The notes: a model not told the origin generated them from the sequence alone. DNA of 64,000 bases from Anodontia alba (GCA_964016985.1 OZ024823.1:35817687-35881686); one strand, 5' to 3'; counted from the stretch's first letter, positions 49,907 through 59,612 are shown. Program-made: numbers and translations.

Positions 49907-50439
49907 ACAGCTCTAGATATGAGGGGGTATCCCCATAATACAGTGAGCCCTCATTACAATGACAGCATTTGTTCCCAAAGATGAATTAGCTGTTATAAAG
50001 AATACTTAATGAGCAGATTGATATGTAAGAAAGGTCTTTTTTTTGTTCTTATTTCCTCATAGAACATATGCTTTGGATATCTGTTAGAATTGCCTCATTG
50101 AGGCAATTCTAACAAATATCCAAAACATAGTTTCCTCAAAGAATTAGTTACTATATTCTTGCATTTGTGACTAATTATTACCTCTTAAGGGAATGTTTCG
50201 TGACAGTCAAATTGTCATTATAACGATTTTTGTCGCTGTATCGAGTGTCGGTATAAAGAGGGTTGTCTGTATTTTGTTTATTTTTCCTTGAAAACATGTG
50301 GGTACTCATCAGAAGCGCCTCACCAAGGCGCTTGAATCACCAAGGCCCTTCTAATGGGTACCACAACATATGTTTTCATGGAGAAATAATAAAAATATCA
50401 TTGCTTTTGGGTTGAAAAAAGAACCTTATCTGGAGCTAT
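49907..50439. mobile_element. HA-18, core-1 MITE with nested HJ-2
   Basis: AGCTCTAGATATGAGGGGG at left, CCTTATCTGGAGCTA at right. Core GAAAACATGTGGGTACTCATC after HJ-2, with the right arm partly duplicated (AGGCGCTTGAATCACCAAGG). Intact HA copies show the insertion site of HJ-2 at CCACATAATATTTTTC. Confidence 0.75.
49939..50271. mobile_element. HJ-2, core-1 MITE with CAGTGAGCCCTC ends
   Basis: TA-CAGTGAGCCCTCATTACAAT at left, TATAAAGAGGGTTGTCTG-TA at right. Subterminal GACAGCATTTGTTCCCAAAG and GACAGTCAAATTGTCATTAT. Core GCTTTGGATATCTGTTAG with perfect inner stem GAATTGCCTCATTGAGGCAATTC. Reference copy of HJ. Confidence 0.85.
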
Positions 50440-50526
50440 GAAGAAATGAAGGAGGGTGGTCAACATACCGGATGCAATATGGTCTATTATGAAAGGTAAT
50501 AATTTACGAACAACTATATTTATGGG

Positions 50527-50855
50527 TACAGACCACACTCTTTATACTGACACTCGATACAATGACAAAATTTGTTATAATGACAATTTGACTGTCACGA
50601 AACTTTCGCTTAAGAGGTAACAATTACATGTAGTCACAAATTATGCAAGAATATTGTATTTAGTACTTTAACGGAACATAGTGAGGCAATTCTAACAAAT
50701 ATCTAAATCATATGTTCTATGAAGAAATATGAATAAAACAAACCCTTTCTGGTATATCATTATGCTGCATTTAAGCATTCTTTTCAGCAGCAAATTCATT
50801 TTAATAGCAACATCTTTGGGAACAAATGCTGTCGTTGTAACGAGGATTTACTGTA
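50527..50855. mobile_element. HJ-3, core-1 MITE, inverted
   Basis: TA-CAGACCACACTCTTTATACT at left, GTTGTAACGAGGATTTACTG-TA at right. The hairpin lost its left arm (AACATAGTGAGGCAATTCTAAC). Confidence 0.78.
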
Positions 50856-51222
50856 CTCATAAGAAGCCCCTCAGAGTGTGCTTCTAATAAGTACCTACAA
50901 CAAAAATAATATGTTTTCATGAAGAAATAGAAAAATATCAGGGCCCAGTTGTTCAAAGCTAACGACATCATTAGTTAACGATTCGTTAAAATTTACATCG
51001 CATGATACGCAAATATGCTGAAATTTTTTGCTGAAAAAATGTGAGTAGCTTTTGCGTGCAAAAGCTACTCACATTTTTTCAGCTAAAAATATCAGTATAT
51101 TGTGTATCGAATCCGCTAAAATAGTTCACGGAATGATCCTTAACGAGCTTGTTAAGCTAATGACGCTTTGAACAACTGGGCCCAGTACTTTAAGGCTGTA
51201 AAACATGCCTTATCTAGAGCTA
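50856..51222. mobile_element. HA-19, right half of a core-1 MITE, hosting HU
   Basis: CTCATAAGAAGCCCCTCAG, AAGTACCTACAAC and the right end CTTATCTAGAGCTA. HJ-3 lies on its left side and HU inside. Reading across HU gives AAAATATCAG / TACTTTAAGGC, the usual HA sequence. Confidence 0.65.
50942..51182. mobile_element. HU-1, Harbinger-like MITE with CAG target duplication
   Basis: GGCCCAGTTGTTCAAAGCTA at left, AGCGTCATTAGC...GCTTTGAACAACTGGGCC (end) inverted. Inner stem GCTGAAAAAATGTGAGTAGC / GCTACTCACATTTTTTCAGC with a GCGTGC-type tip. CAG lies on both sides (50939-50941, 51183-51185) and occurs once in uninterrupted HA copies. A 3 bp CWG-type duplication is characteristic of PIF/Harbinger. Confidence 0.85.
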
Positions 51223-51502
51223 TGATTTTACTTCCACCACTTTTTGTAATGTACCCATTTCAAATTTCCTCCATCTGTTTATCACATTATTCAACAGTTC
51301 CATATAAACTTGAAATAACAGAATCATCTGCTATTGAGTAGAAAGAATATATCACAAAGTTTTAGATGAGTATAAACTATACCATTCAGAACTCAGAAAT
51401 TAATTATTCTTAGAAACTCTAAAACAAGTCAATTACCCAATTCACCATATATTTTCCAAGTTCCTTATCACAGAACCATAAACTTGGACAAATTCATTTG
51501 AT
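51223..51502. other. No recognisable feature
   Basis: AT-rich, single-copy-looking. Confidence 0.35.
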
Positions 51503-51734
51503 TACTGTATTTACCCTAAATATTCGGACACCTCAACTCCTTACCATACTTGTTCTAAAATTTCAACAAATACAATTTACTATCCGATGTTGTGTCCTAA
51601 AATTGCTGGATGAGTGGCAAACAGTGCAGACTCTGATGAGATGCCACATTCTGCAGCGCATTCTGCGGCATCTCATCTTGGTCTACAGTGTTTGCTCAGG
51701 CCTGTCTGTCCAAATACATAGGGTAAATACTGTA
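51503..51734. mobile_element. HC-15, core-2 MITE (TA type)
   Basis: TACTGTATTTACCCTAAATA at left, ACATAGGGTAAATACTG-TA at right, both terminal repeats well preserved. Inner stem GATGCCACATTCTGC..GCGGCATCTC with a short duplication CATTCTGC. Confidence 0.83.
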
Positions 51735-52241
51735 GCCAGCAATGTGACCCTAAACAGAGCTTGAAAATTCTAAAATTTTCATGTCCTATATGACTGGACA
51801 TTATTGTTATTTCAGTAATTTATGTAGGAAATGGTCAAAATTTTTACTCTGCTGCAAAAGCATTCACCATGGAAAGAGTATGAGTGGAAATTTCCAGCTC
51901 TGCTAAACTTACAGCGCGGCAATGGCAAAAACTGTCAGACCCTGATCAAACTGTATCCAAGTTTTTAATCCTGAAATCTCACATTTTGATGCTTTCACAG
52001 AAAGATAAGTAAATTACAGTAACTCTGTTCAATAACAGAAGAGAATTAACCTCCAATGAAGCAACTGGTAAGACAATCTCCACAAAACAATCTCCGAAAA
52101 TAATACATAACTGAATTAAACTGCTGAAGTTGATTGAATTTTCTGATGTCTGCTGCACCAAATGACTTATGACATTAGTCAATATTTTTCAAGTTTTGAG
52201 GAAGTGGAAATGACACTTAAAACTAAATGACTATTTGATAT
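51735..52241. other. No recognisable gene
   Basis: Contains a core-2-like scrap (AAAACTGTCAGACCCTGATC, 51930-51950). Frame 51979-52182 has no support. Confidence 0.35.
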
Positions 52242-52463
52242 TTAACCTTTACCACTCTCTCGACAAATTCAGCAGACGACAAATTAATGATTTTTTTTCT
52301 TATTTTTCACAGAAAACAGGATTTGACATTTTATGCAAATTATCTCCTCAGAAGAAAACAGGCTTTGACAAATGTCAAAGCCTGTTTTCTGCAAAAAATA
52401 AGAAAAAATGTTTCAAATTGTCATCTGCTGTAATTTTTACCCAGCAGGCCACATGTTGATTAA
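52242..52463. mobile_element. HE-13, core-3 MITE
   Basis: TTAA-CCTTTACCACTCTCTCG at left; right end CCCAGCAGGCCACATG then TTAA. Left arm CAGGATTTGACATTTTATGC; hairpin tip replaced by CCTCAGAAGAAAACAGGC and a second short palindrome CTTTGACAAATGTCAAAG. Confidence 0.7.
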
Positions 52464-52470
52464 CTTCAGG

Positions 52471-52620
52471 GCTCTAGATAAGAGGAGTATGTGATCAATA
52501 CTAAACTTGTGCTACTCATAAGAAATGCCTCACCAAGGTACAGCTATTGAGTACTACCCACAACATGTTTTCCAGGAGAACTAAAGAAAACATCATATTT
52601 TTCGTTCATCTAGAGCTTTG
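52471..52620. mobile_element. HA-20, core-1 MITE, shortened
   Basis: GGCTCTAGATAAGAGGAG at left, CATCTAGAGCTTTG at right. Left arm reduced to TTGTGCTACTCATAAG; right arm GAGTACTACCCACAACATG. Confidence 0.6.
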
Positions 52621-52683
52621 TTTCTTTTAAGTTTTCAACTACTGAGAGCTCCAAACAAGGTAGCCAATCCAACAATTGTTTTC

Positions 52684-52938
52684 TTAACCCTAGTCCTGAT
52701 GAACCTGGATATGCCCTACCTTTACAAACAGTGTTGATCCAGATCAATTGGCTTCTTCAGAACCCAACTGATCTGGATCTGCACTGTTTGCCATTCATAA
52801 TCTTCAGAAGCCAACTGATCTAGATCTGCACTGTTTGCCATTCATAATTTGTATCAACAACCTGGATCAAGTAATCTGACTGGCTGAAAATAAGAAGTGG
52901 GCGTGGCATCTTAATTTATTCAGCATGTCAAGGGTTAA
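52684..52938 (+). mobile_element. HB-16, TTAA core-2 MITE with duplicated right arm
   Basis: TTAA-CCCTAGTCCTGATGAACC at left, CATGTCAAGGG-TTAA at right. CCAACTGATCTGGATCTGCA..TTTGCCATTCATAA is repeated in tandem (about 52763-52850), so one left arm faces two right arms. Confidence 0.85.
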
Positions 52939-53226
52939 TAAGAAACAAATGAACTGCAAAATCAGAAAACATACCTTTGGACATGTGTGCCCAGTGAAGA
53001 TTCAGATCAGCCTGCACATTGGTACAGTCTGATCAGAATCTTCATTGGGCAGATTTTGGATACCCAAGGAAACAAAATTTCTTCATGCAGACAATGAGGA
53101 CTATCAGACTACATGGATGCACAGGCTGATTTGAGTCTTCATTGAACTAAGACTGTTTTGTAGCCTCTTAAAAGTATTTCAATGTGACTTTACTAATGAG
53201 ACCAAGACCATAAAAGATAATTTGTT

Positions 53227-53438
53227 TTAACCCTTGTCCTAATGAATAGATTAAGATGCCACACCCATATCTAATTTTCAGCAATCAGATACTTAATCCA
53301 TATTGTTGATATAAATTCACATACTGAATGGCAAACAGTGCTGATCCAGATCAGTTGGCTTTTTAAGAAGCCAACCGATCTGGATCTACACTGTTCGCAA
53401 AGGCAGGACATAGCCGGGTTCAGCAGGACTTGGGTTAA
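53227..53438 (-). mobile_element. HB-17, TTAA core-2 MITE
   Basis: TTAA-CCCTTGTCCTAATGAATAG at left, CAGCAGGACTTGGG-TTAA at right. Inner stem AGTTGGCTTTTTAAGAAGCCAAC nearly perfect. Confidence 0.88.
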
Positions 53439-53494
53439 ATGCCAAGCCTTATTAACCCTTAAAATGGGGAACCTAAATACATGCATTTTGTGTT

Positions 53495-53544
53495 TGTGTG
53501 GGTGGGTGGGTGGGGGAGGGTGGGGGGGGGGAGGGATAGAGATG

Positions 53545-53575
<31 letters not shown>

Positions 53576-53610
53576 GAGGAGGGATAGAGATGGTGTGAGG
53601 GGGAGGGAAG
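53495..53610. repeat. G-rich low complexity with GT run
   Basis: GGGTGGGTGGGTGGGGGAGG, then a (GT)n stretch and a run of about 20 G, then GAGGGATAGAGATGGTGTG repeated twice. Several G-runs could form G-quadruplexes. Glycine-rich frames are artefacts. Confidence 0.9.
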
Positions 53611-54237
53611 TGGGCAATTCACAACGCCAGTTTTAGAAATGAAAAGGAGGAAATTTACTTTTTAATAAGCATCTTTTTTTGAATTCAATCTGTGAAAATA
53701 ATCTCCAGGTTCACAGACTGTGTAGACACACAGAATAATATGAACCAACACATTTTACATGACTGAAGACTCCTTTTCACTTGATGAGACTCATACAGTC
53801 AGTTAATTTTTGCCTGTAACCAGAGAAAGGTTAACAAATTTAAATGGCCAAACATTGGCCTTTTTACCCCTCATCACATCCCTCTTTTTCAATTATGGTC
53901 AATTTCCTGGTCCCATGACAATTTGAATGGAAGATTTCATTAAAAGAATCTGCCTTTAGATTACTTCAGCTGAAGAAGAAGCCACATTTAATGAAATAAG
54001 TAGCCTCCAAAGGCATTTATTATTGGGCCCTGTTTCTATTATTTTGACAGGTTATTGGTGAGGGAGTGTGTCATTAAATGATGAGGTCATTAATTAGCTA
54101 TTATCTCTCTCTAATGGAGAACTTTGGATGATTCACCCATAAATGCTTATGGTGAGCCTGTCTAGCATACCAATACTGCCCTCCTCTCAGGTGCTTATTG
54201 TTTTCTGGGAGTCAAATGACTTTGGCGTTAACACTAA
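53611..54237. other. Repeat-free stretch, possible non-coding regulatory block
   Basis: No mobile element recognised over 620 bp, unusual here. 53960-54130 contains several homeodomain-type ATTA/TAAT sites (GTCATTAAATGATGAGGTC, ATTAATTAGCTATTATC, CTCTAATGG) and AGGCATTTATTATTGGG. Function is unknown; listed because absence of repeats may reflect constraint. Confidence 0.3.
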
Positions 54238-54508
54238 TACCATGCTATGGACAAATTCAGTAGATGAACAACTCATGATATTATTTTTCCTAGAAAATAG
54301 GATTTGACATTTCATGCAAATTGTCTCCTAAAAGTTGTATGAATTATCAAATCCTATTTTCTAGGAAAAATAAGAAAACTATTTCAAAATGTTATCTCCT
54401 AAAGAGACAATTTGCATGAAATGTTAAATCCTATTTTCTAGGAAAAATAAGAAAAATATATTAAAATGTCATCTGCTGAAATTTTTACGCTCCATGCAAA
54501 ATGTTATG
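54238..54508. mobile_element. HE-14, core-3 MITE with duplicated right arm
   Basis: TTAA-CACTAATACCATGC at left. ATTTCATGCAAATTGTCTCC, then two tandem right arms (TCAAATCCTATTTTCTAGG / TTAAATCCTATTTTCTAGG at about 54349 and 54423), then CTGCTGAAATTTTTACGC. Confidence 0.75.
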
Positions 54509-54862
54509 AAGCAGCAGTTTCGTGTCATAGTCAACAATTTACAAGAGTCAGGACTGCAAAATATTTTGTCAGTAATAGGATTCCACACCTTTATCCCAGG
54601 TGTATTTTAACCTATTTATGCTGAGTGGAATCTTCTACCACACTCTTTGGACTGGTCCATTTCCAAAAGCAGGGTATCTGGTTAAGCTTTTGTTACTACA
54701 TTTTATAGAAATTCTTGTATTCAATGCAAAGTCACAGGCTGCTTCTATAAAAACTGTGTTGAAGAAAAAAAAAAAGGTTTTACAGTAAGAAACATCCAAG
54801 AAAAGGATGGACCAGGGGTCCATTTTCTACATAACAATGCCTCATCTTACAAGTGCCATATG
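54509..54862. other. No recognisable gene
   Basis: Short frames on both strands at 54600-54823 overlap each other and include an A-run; not credible. Confidence 0.35.
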
Positions 54863-55075
54863 TTAACCCTGGTCCTGCTAGTTTCAGATATGCTCTGCCT
54901 TTGCAAACAGTGTAGATCCAGATCAGTTAGCCTAGCATAGAGCCAGATCAATTGGCCAAACTGATCTGGATGACTGCACTGTTTGTCATTCAGCATGTGA
55001 ATAAGTATCAACAACTTGGATCAGGTAATCTGATTGGCTGACAATTATAACTTCATTCAGCATGGCAAGGGTTAG
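54863..55075 (+). mobile_element. HB-18, TTAA core-2 MITE
   Basis: TTAA-CCCTGGTCCTGCTAG at left, CATGGCAAGGG-TTAG at right. Tip of the hairpin rearranged (AGCCTAGCATAGAGCC), with a TGAC insertion in the right arm. Confidence 0.82.
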
Positions 55076-55248
55076 GCTTTCTTGGTGTTAAAAAATATGC
55101 AAACCATCTGCCTTACCCACCAGACTTGAATTTTAATTATTTCTAAGGCTTAAGAAAACAGAAAATGTTTTCTGGAAAGAACTATAAACCCAGGAGTTCT
55201 CTTGGAAGCACTATATACCAGTGTCTCCAACAGACACCAAAAGAAGAC

Positions 55249-55570
55249 TACTGTATTCGACCTAATTACTGCACTTCAATTTCAAAATTACTGGGAAAAC
55301 TTGTGGTAAAATATGTCTCTACCTACACAGAGTACACTTAAAAAAACAAGATCAGCAAAGGACTTGTTTGATAACGCTCATGTGATTTTTCAGATTTTCT
55401 TTATAAACTTATTTGAATTGCTTTGACAAGTCCATGTCATTCAAATGGGTACCCACAAAAAATGCCTTTATACAGTAGATAGAAAGAACACTGGCTGCAA
55501 TCTGAAGATTAAGATACTGCTTGACCGTGTGCTTATAGGGGTATGTGCGGTACTTAGGTTGAATACTGTA
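55249..55570. mobile_element. HM-2, core-1 MITE with TTCGACCTAATTAC ends
   Basis: TA-CTGTATTCGACCTAATTAC at left, TTAGGTTGAATACTG-TA at right. CCCCTATAAGCACAC-type subterminal block on the right only. Core ATTTGAATTGCTTTGACAAG facing CATGTCATTCAAATGGG. The duplicated block shows the site without it. Confidence 0.82.
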
Positions 55571-55679
55571 TCTAAGTGCAATTCATGACTGAGAAAAAGG
55601 GTTACCAAAATGTGTTAAGGTAAAGGGGAAATTCTTTGGAGCTTTATAATAAAAAAACATTTTTGATAAAATGCTGCAA

Positions 55680-55890
55680 TTAACCCTTGTCATGCTGAAT
55701 AAATTATGATGCCCTCCCACTTCTTATTTTCAACCAATCAATACTTGATCCAGATTGCTGATACAAATTCACATACTGAATGACAAACAGACCATATCGA
55801 GATCAGTCAGCTTCTTCAGAAGCCAACTGATCTGGATCTACTCTGTTTGCAAAGGCAGGGCATAACCGGGTTCAGCAGGACTAGGGTTAA
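55680..55890 (-). mobile_element. HB-19, TTAA core-2 MITE
   Basis: TTAA-CCCTTGTCATGCTGAATAA at left, CAGCAGGACTAGGG-TTAA at right. Left outer stem changed (GACAAACAGACCATATCG). Confidence 0.87.
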
Positions 55891-56052
55891 GAAAATGTTT
55901 CTGGGAAGAACTAGAAGCCCATAAGTCCTCTTGGAAGCACGATATACCAAAAGAGGACTGTCTAACTGCATTCATGACTGGGAAAAAGGGTTACAAAAAT
56001 GTGTTTAGGTAAAAGGGTTTTCAATAAAAATACTTTTGATAAAATGCTGCGC

Positions 56053-56473
56053 ATAAGAAATCCAACTGCAACGACAAAACATTTTGCAGGACCTTTTTAT
56101 GACCCTATTTCTGAGTCAGTATAGGGCTGAAGAGTATACTGTGTATAGCTTTGTATGAGAAGAACAGAAAGCCCGTGAACAGCTATCTTACGTCACAATC
56201 ATTCGTGCGGCTGGTGTTTAAATGTTCTTGTACTTATAAAGCAGTCTGACCATGAAGTAAAGTAGTTATGATATTATTTTATAAATGACAGTAGACTAAA
56301 CTGACACTTAATCTTTAAGACAAAATATCATCCATTAAAACTATTTGACCTTAAGGTGCATTTGGCTATTTATTACTAATGCATTACTTTTCAATATTGA
56401 CCTTATCACATTACCTAACAATAATGGACCATCAACAAGCCAATGACCAACAATAGGACCTCAATAAGCCAGT
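56053..56473. other. No recognisable gene
   Basis: Unique AT-rich sequence. ACCATCAACAAGCCAATGACC / CCTCAATAAGCCAG near 56430-56470 is a weak short duplication. Confidence 0.35.
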
Positions 56474-56667
56474 ATTACTCCAAATAAGGCATTTTTAAGT
56501 TTACCAAACTTATTGTTTATTTCTTAATCCCTCCACAAAAAACACAAATTATGGGTACTCATTAGAACTGCCTCACAGAGGCAATTATAATGAGTACCCT
56601 CAATATATGTTTTGTGGAAAAATAAGGAAATAATATTACAACCAGATATGCCTCCCGTCTAGAGCTA
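56474..56667. mobile_element. HA-21, core-1 MITE
   Basis: TACTCCAAATAAGGC at left, CCGTCTAGAGCTA at right. Core AAATTATGGGTACTCATTAG / ATAATGAGTACCCTCAATAT with inner stem GAACTGCCTCACAGAGGCAATT. Confidence 0.72.
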
Positions 56668-57087
56668 TGGGAAGCCAGGCCTGAGGTCAGGTCACTGATT
56701 CTCTAAATCCTATTATACTGCTCAAGACATTGTTGGACTTAAATACATTGATCTAGAAAATCCATATCCAGACAAAACCAGAAATCAGTACAACATAAAC
56801 TGACCACAAAATTACTCAGAGTATAACCAACCAGAATGAGAAAATTGCTAATGAGAAAATAAGAGTTGTGACAAATAAAAAGATACCTGTCAAAGCTGAT
56901 TGTTTGAAGTCAGCATGATTATGATGTGGTGTTTTACGTCTCTTTCAACATTAACCCACTGTAGAGTGTAGACTGAATAGACTCCTCCACACTATATTCT
57001 GGAAGAGTCCAATTTCAATTTTAGGTACATCCAGCTTTAAGATTTAGTTATTCCTAGAGAAAAACTAGAGCTGGTGTTTGTAAAACA
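56668..57087. other. Gene-free; short SINE-like scrap
   Basis: GATGTGGTGTTTTACGTCTC at 56930-56949 resembles the start of SINE-3. Otherwise unique. Confidence 0.35.
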
Positions 57088-58039
57088 CTATGCCCCCAAC
57101 TGCCTGACTCTTAACACTGTTTGACTCCAACACTGCTTAGCCATGACGGTAACAACAGTACAAATATATGATTTCAATGTTATTTTATCAAAGGGAAATA
57201 ACTCTAAAATAGGAGATGATTGGGATAAGAAAAAAATACGGATCACCTATTTTTTCATGAGGAATCAAAACATGAAATTTCAAAACATTAGCATACATGG
57301 TTCTAAATTTATGCTATACACAATAAAGCAACGACATTAAATGGCCCGAAATTGCGAAGGGCCATAACTCCAACATTTCATTTAATTGGTTCAAAATTTA
57401 TTCAGGTGATCTCCTCCTCAATCCCAATCAGTATACCAAATATCATGGTTCTAGCTTAAATACTTTTTGAGATATCTTGCTGAAAAAGTCAAAATGCCTA
57501 GAACTACAAAGGGCCATAACTACATCAATTTTTCATGGAATTCCCTAAAAAACAAACCAGGTAATCTCCACATCATCCCCAATCAGCATATAATATTTCA
57601 AGACCCTAGCTTAAGTGCTTTTCGAGAAATCTTGCTGACAAGGTCAAAATGAGCAGAACTGCAAAGGGCCGTAACTTTATCAATATTTTCATGGAATTCT
57701 CTCAAAATATAATCGGGTAATGTACACATCATTCCCACTCACTGTATCGAATTTCAAGAACCCAGCTTAAATACTTTTCAAGATATCTTGCTCACAAGAT
57801 TTAATTCTGATTTTTTTCAAAGGGGCATAACTTTAAATAAACATGCTAGACAAGAAACAAAATACGGGTCGGCTATTTTTTCATTGGGAACCCAAATATA
57901 AAATTTCAAAACCCTAGCGTGCAGGGTTCTTAAGATATGGCATGCACAAAAAAAGCTTGATGAACGGACAAACAGTCGGATGGACAAATGAAGGCAAAAT
58001 AATATGCCCCATCAATTTCATTCGAAACTGGGGGCATAA
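57088..58039. repeat. Tandem-repeat element with hairpin tail (P5)
   Basis: Opens with ATGCCCCCAACTG. Units of about 155 bp: AAGGGCCATAACTCC (57356), AAAGGGCCATAACTAC (57508), AAAGGGCCGTAACTTT (57664), AAAGGGGCATAACTTT (57820), each followed by a CAAGA-CCTAGCTTAAAT / TTTTGAGATATCTTGCTGA block. Tail GAACGGACAAACAGTCGGATGG and hairpin TGCCCCATCAATTTC / GAAACTGGGGGCA. Confidence 0.75.
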
Positions 58040-59612
58040 TCAGGTCATCTACTCATCGCTACCAATCTATTCATCAAGTTTCAAGGCTCCAGCTTCAATA
58101 GTTTTTGAGATATTTTGTTCACAAGGGAAACATGCCCAAATTTACAAAGGGCCATTACTTATGAAATATTTTTCAGAATTTATAAAAAAATTAATCAGGT
58201 CATCTACTCATCATTACCAATCAATTCACCAAGTTTCAAGTCTCTAGCTCTAATAGTTTTTGAGATATTTTGCTGACAAGATAAAAATGCCCAAAATAAC
58301 AAAGGGGCATAACTCAATAAGTATATTTCAAAATTTCTTCAAAAGTTAATCAGGTTGTCTACTCATCACTACCAGTCTATTCATCAAGTGTCAAGGCTCT
58401 AGTTCCAACAGTTTTTGAGATATTTTGCTGACAAGGTAAAATTGCCCAAAATTACAAAGGGCCATAACTCATGAAGTATTTTTCAGAATTTCTTCAAAAA
58501 TTAATCAGGTCATCTACTCATCACTACAAATCCATTTACTAAGTTTCAAGGCTCTAGCTCTAACAGTTTTTGAGATATTTTGCTGACAAGATAAAAATGC
58601 CCAAAATTACAAAGGGCCATAACTCAAGAAGTATATTTCAAAATTTCTTCAAAAGTTAATCAGGTTGTCTACTCATCACTACCAGTCTATTCATCAAGTT
58701 TCAAGGCTCTAGCTTCAATAGTTTTTGAGATATTTTGCTGACAAGTTAAAAATGCCCTAAATTACAAAGGGCCATAACTCATGAAGTGTTTTTCAGAATT
58801 TCTTCAAAAGTTAATCAGGTCATCTACACATCACTACAAATGCATTTACTAAGTTTCAAGGCTCAAGCTCTAACAGTTTTTGAGATATTTTGCTGACAAG
58901 GTAAAAATGCCCAAAATTACAAAGGGCCATATCTCAAAAGGCATTTTTCAAAATTTCTTCAAAAGTTTATCAGGTTGTCTACTCATCACTACCAGTCTAT
59001 TCATTAAGTTTCAAGGCTCTAGCTCCAACGGTTTTTGAGATATTTTGCTGACAAGATAAAAATGCCCAAAATTACAAAGGGCCATAACTCATGAAGTATT
59101 TTTCAGAATTTCTTCAAAAGTTAATCAGGTCATCTACTCATCACTACAAATCCATTTACTAAGTTTCAAGGCTCTAGCTCTAACAGTTTTTGAGATATTT
59201 TGCTGACAAGGTAAAATTGCCCAAAATTACAAAGGGCCATAACTCAAGAAGTATTTTTCAAAATTTCTTCAAAAGTTAATCAGGTTGTCTACTCATCACT
59301 ACCAGTCTATTCATCAAGTTTTAAGGCTCTAGCTTTAATAGTTTTTTGAGATATTTTGCTGACAAGATTGCATCCATATTTTTTCAAAGGGCCATAACTC
59401 AGAAAAGGGGCATAATCCTGTCAAGAAAAAAAATACGTGTCAGCTATTTTTTCATGAGGAATCCATATATGAAATTTCAAAACAGTAGCGTTCACGGTTT
59501 TAAAGTTATGCTATGCATCAAAAAGCGTGACGAACGGACGGACGGACAGACGGACGGACAAACAACCCAGAAGCAATATGCCCCTCCAACTTCTTTGAAG
59601 TTGGGGGCATAA
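58040..59612. repeat. 155 bp tandem array with (GGAC)n tail (P6)
   Basis: Nine or so units with AAAGGGCCATAACTCATGAA every 153-157 bp (58145, 58300, 58456, 58611, 58766, 58921, 59077, 59233), AAATTTCTTCAAAAGTTAAT, GTCTACTCATCACTACCAG, AAGTTTCAAGGCTCTAGC and TTTTTGAGATATTTTGCTGA. Units alternate between two types (CATGAAGTATTTTTCAGAAT and CAAGAAGTATATTTCAAAAT), so the amplified block is a dimer. Tail CGAACGGACGGACGGACAGA, then hairpin CCAACTTC-TTT-GAAGTTGG and GGGGGCATAAT. The layout matches pearl-type elements of oysters. Confidence 0.85.

Larger units (their letters stand above)
55158..56052. repeat. Tandem segmental duplication of a 160-200 bp block
   Basis: Block 1 (55158-55680 minus HM-2) and block 2 (55891-56052) share AAAATGTTTTCTGGAAAGAAC / AAATGTTTCTGGGAAGAAC, CTCTTGGAAGCACTATATACC, AATTCATGACTGAGAAAAAG / CATTCATGACTGGGAAAAAG and TTTTGATAAAATGCTGC. 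Block 1 carries HM-2; block 2 does not. HB-19 lies at the boundary. Confidence 0.8.

Noticed and set aside
53338..53598. Glycine-rich 86-codon frame
   Set aside because: Composed of half an HB element and a G-rich low-complexity tract.
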